From positions 1,302,001 to 1,366,000 of the forward strand of contig JACPIT010000005.1 in NCBI GenBank assembly GCA_016187945.1: a DNA stretch of 64,000 nucleotides, given 5' to 3'. Position 1 is the first letter of the stretch. The number at the start of each line of letters is the position of its first letter. A model generated the notes under the pieces. That model made no database searches, was not told the origin of the DNA, and saw only the letters and a program-made list of their open reading frames with translations. This DNA comes from Opitutia bacterium (GTDB lineage Bacteria > Verrucomicrobiota > Verrucomicrobiia > Opitutales > Opitutaceae). Shown here piece by piece: positions 62,735 to 64,000 of this stretch. A program made the position numbers and the translations under genes.

Positions 62735-64000
62735 ATGACACCCCGGCGCTTTCCCTCCCGACTGATTCTCGCGGCGGGACTGGCGTTGGTGATCGCCGGG
62801 CTGGGCTGGCTGGTCTTTGTCGTCGCCGGCAGCCGCACCGGCATGCAATTGCTGCCGGGCGCCAACGGGACCGTGGGATCGTTCATCGAAGAAAGTCCGC
62901 GACTCGGGATCGACGACGTGAGTCGGCTTTCTCGCGATCGCTGGCAGCCGTGGGACGGGCGGGACTATCTCAAGAGCCCGCATGGCGGCGTGCTGTGGAT
63001 GCGGGTAACCTTGCGCAATCCCTCCTCCGAAACGCAGACCGGCGTGTTGGCGGATTCGGAATATTTTACCGACTGGGTGGAGGCCTGGCTGCCGGGCGAT
63101 GCGGGCGGCGCGAACTGGAGTCATCGCTTCGCCGGCGAAGCGCGGCCCGGTGCGCAGAAAGCGATCTGGAGCCGCACGGCGGCCTTCCTGGTGTCGGTGC
63201 CGGCAGGAGCGGAGCGCGTGATCTATTTGCGCGCCACCGACCACTACTACGCTTACCTGCGGTTGCACTGGTGGCCGCGCGCGGAGGACTTTTTCGCCGC
63301 CCAAACGCGGGAGTTGCTCGCGGAAGTGATGTGTCTCGGCGGCCTGCTGGCCCTCGTGCTCTACAACCTCGCATTGTGGGCGCGGCTGCGTTTCCCCGAC
63401 ACGGGTTACTATGTCGGCTATGCGGCGTCGGCCGGCGGTTTCAATTTCGTATCGAACGGCGGCCTCGCTTGGCTCGGTTTGCCGGCCGGATCGCCGGCCA
63501 AGGAAATGCTCGTGGTCGCGACGCTGGCGACCAGCGGCGTGTTCCTCGTGCAATTCACCCGGACCTTTCTGGATTCACCCGCGTCCGCCGCGCGGGCGGA
63601 CCGGCTGCTGGTCTGGCTGCGTCGCGGATTGGTCGCGCTGCTGTGCGGTGTGCCGTTGATGCCGTGGATGACCGGCCTCGGCTGGCTGGCGGCGACGATC
63701 CTGACGCTGACGGTGACCCACGTGGCGCTCTTGACGGTAGCTCTGCTGGCCTGGCGTCGGGGCATGGGGCAGGCGCGGTTTTTCATCGCGGCGTTCGGTC
63801 TGCTTTTTCTCGGGGCGCTGCCGGCGGTCGTGACCTGGCTGCTGGGCGACATCCTCGCCGGCGCGGCGCGCGGGCTGCTTGCGGGGTCGTTGCTGGAAAT
63901 GCTGCTGCTCTCGTTCGCCGTGGCCGATCGCTTTGCCCGGCTTCAGCGCGAGCGCGCCGAAGCGCAGCAACGCCTGGTCGAGGAGGCCGAGCAGCGTCGC
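62735..64000 (+). CDS. Second 7TMR-DISM sensor histidine kinase, 3' end outside window
   Basis: 422 residues are visible: N-terminal helix (ILAAGLALVIAGLGWLVFVV), DISMED2-type domain with VLWMRVTLRNPSSETQTGVL and ERVIYLRATDHYYAYLRLHW, seven membrane helices from LAEVMCLGGLLALVLYNLAL, and the coiled-coil start RLQRERAEAQQRLVEEAEQR. It is collinear with the kinase at 54914 (for example VTLRN, VLADxxFxD, ADRFA), about 35-40 percent identical, so the kinase core certainly follows beyond 64000. GGAGG ends one base before the ATG, rather close for a Shine-Dalgarno sequence, but the N-terminus fits the paralogue. Confidence 0.9.
   Translation, partial: MTPRRFPSRLILAAGLALVIAGLGWLVFVVAGSRTGMQLLPGANGTVGSFIEESPRLGIDDVSRLSRDRWQPWDGRDYLKSPHGGVLWMRVTLRNPSSETQTGVLADSEYFTDWVEAWLPGDAGGANWSHRFAGEARPGAQKAIWSRTAAFLVSVPAGAERVIYLRATDHYYAYLRLHWWPRAEDFFAAQTRELLAEVMCLGGLLALVLYNLALWARLRFPDTGYYVGYAASAGGFNFVSNGGLAWLGLPAGSPAKEMLVVATLATSGVFLVQFTRTFLDSPASAARADRLLVWLRRGLVALLCGVPLMPWMTGLGWLAATILTLTVTHVALLTVALLAWRRGMGQARFFIAAFGLLFLGALPAVVTWLLGDILAGAARGLLAGSLLEMLLLSFAVADRFARLQRERAEAQQRLVEEAEQRR

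Overview
This is a GC-rich (clearly above 60 percent) chromosomal window from a bacterium that looks like a member of Verrucomicrobia, most likely the Opitutaceae. The evidence for that placement is indirect: PEP-CTERM proteins built from autotransporter-type beta-strand repeats, a sucrose-phosphate synthase and phosphatase pair, a divergent MurA next to RuvB, 7TMR-DISM histidine kinases, and intergenic regions full of short palindromes and short-period repeats. No rRNA, tRNA, CRISPR array or intact transposon was found.

Layout. 1-2.5 kb: sucrose synthesis (GT4 synthase, then an HAD phosphatase fused to a glycosidase). 2.9-5 kb: a large membrane protein. 5.2-9.3 kb: a creB-creC-creD-like two-component locus. 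9.5-14 kb: a PH-like membrane protein, ruvB, murA and an RGG-rich low-complexity protein. 14-26.4 kb: mainly single housekeeping and accessory genes (dimeric dUTPase, thioesterase-like, YciI-like, cysteine-cluster protein, aquaporin, dipeptidase, atypical SDR, 2OG-Fe(II) oxygenase-like, DUF481 beta-barrel, ThpR) separated by repeat-rich gaps, plus one IS110 relic. 26.4-31.1 kb: a four-gene minus-strand group (small CxxC protein, TonB-dependent receptor, CTCC-containing sialidase-like protein, CusF-like protein) that looks like metal, probably copper, handling. 31.2-36.2 kb: ChrA, RluE, ArsM with an ECF sigma factor, and an EamA exporter. 36.5-37.6 kb: a WD40 protein that carries three repeat insertions. 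37.6-41.1 kb: an R-body (RebB) locus with a DUF4157-type metalloprotease-domain protein inside it. 41.5-44.5 kb: Fpg-type glycosylase, a TIR-domain membrane protein, and a junction of two gene relics. 44.5-50.7 kb: a MacAB-like efflux operon ending in its own response regulator and kinase, with six cistrons overlapping or almost touching. 50.9-64 kb: a CPBP protease and two copies of one module, each a PEP-CTERM surface protein divergent from a 7TMR-DISM histidine kinase, with a palindrome in the shared promoter gap.

The most unusual content is of three kinds. (1) The R-body locus with an embedded protease-domain protein. (2) The duplicated PEP-CTERM/kinase modules with matching palindromes at nearly identical distances from both start codons. 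(3) Two superimposed repeat systems: GTAG-headed palindromes, usually in inverted pairs, five of which supply the TAG stop codon of the neighbouring gene; and degenerate tandem arrays with exact periods of 7 or 9 bases, many also in inverted pairs, some inserted in frame inside genes. Start codons were chosen from family alignment memory, signal peptides, overlaps and Shine-Dalgarno-like sequences; many genes lack a clear Shine-Dalgarno sequence, so several starts are uncertain.
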